A stretch of 6,189 nucleotides of DNA from Angelakisella sp. (GTDB lineage: Bacteria > Bacillota > Clostridia > Oscillospirales > Ruminococcaceae): positions 1 through 6,189 of the forward strand of contig JAHHTR010000120.1 of the NCBI GenBank assembly GCA_020024515.1, written 5' to 3'. The translations under genes were made by a program, and so were the position numbers. A model generated the notes under the pieces. The model made no database searches. It saw only the letters and a list, made by a program, of their open reading frames with translations, and was not told the origin of the DNA. Each line of letters starts with the position of its first letter. Within the stretch, counting starts at the first letter, position 1. Of the stretch, positions 6,185-6,189 are shown piece by piece.

Positions 6185-6189
6185 TTTAA

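Overview
The window looks like the interior of a surface-polysaccharide (capsule or cell-wall glycan) locus from a low-GC Gram-positive bacterium, most likely a member of the Clostridia. The basis is AT-rich DNA, strong AGGAG-type ribosome binding sites, dense same-strand packing and protein flavour. This host call is inference and no species can be named. Every gene is on the minus strand, so transcription runs from high to low coordinates. Both window edges fall inside the cluster: the right edge lies 5 bases upstream of the first start codon, and the left edge cuts the last gene.

The right half (6184 to 2239) encodes the three-enzyme CapE-CapF-CapG (FnlA-FnlB-FnlC) route from UDP-GlcNAc to UDP-N-acetyl-L-fucosamine (UDP-L-FucNAc). 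CapE (5144-6184) is the dehydratase/epimerase, CapF (3990-5138) the SDR-cupin epimerase/reductase, and CapG (2239-3414) the final 2-epimerase. A short NeuD/PglD-like acyltransferase gene (3472-3987) sits between capF and capG and is not one of the three pathway steps.

The left half (2202 to 1) encodes glycosyltransferases. They are a GT4-type enzyme with a five-cysteine insert (1030-2202), a WecG/TagA/CpsF (GT26) enzyme (291-1046), and the first 96 codons of another likely GT4-type enzyme (1-289). The last one opens at a TTG codon, two bases after the GT26 stop codon, and runs off the window.

Together the genes plausibly make one activated sugar and attach it, with others, to a growing lipid-linked repeat unit. 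The initiating phosphosugar transferase, flippase and polymerase are not in this window. The longest gap between genes is 57 bases, and no promoter, terminator, RNA gene, IS element or CRISPR was seen. Base composition drops from about 40-45% GC in sampled capE lines to about 25-30% in the glycosyltransferases, which fits the usual mosaic of a conserved sugar-nucleotide block next to variable transferase genes. I see a well-known pathway with some locus-specific additions rather than a clearly new system.
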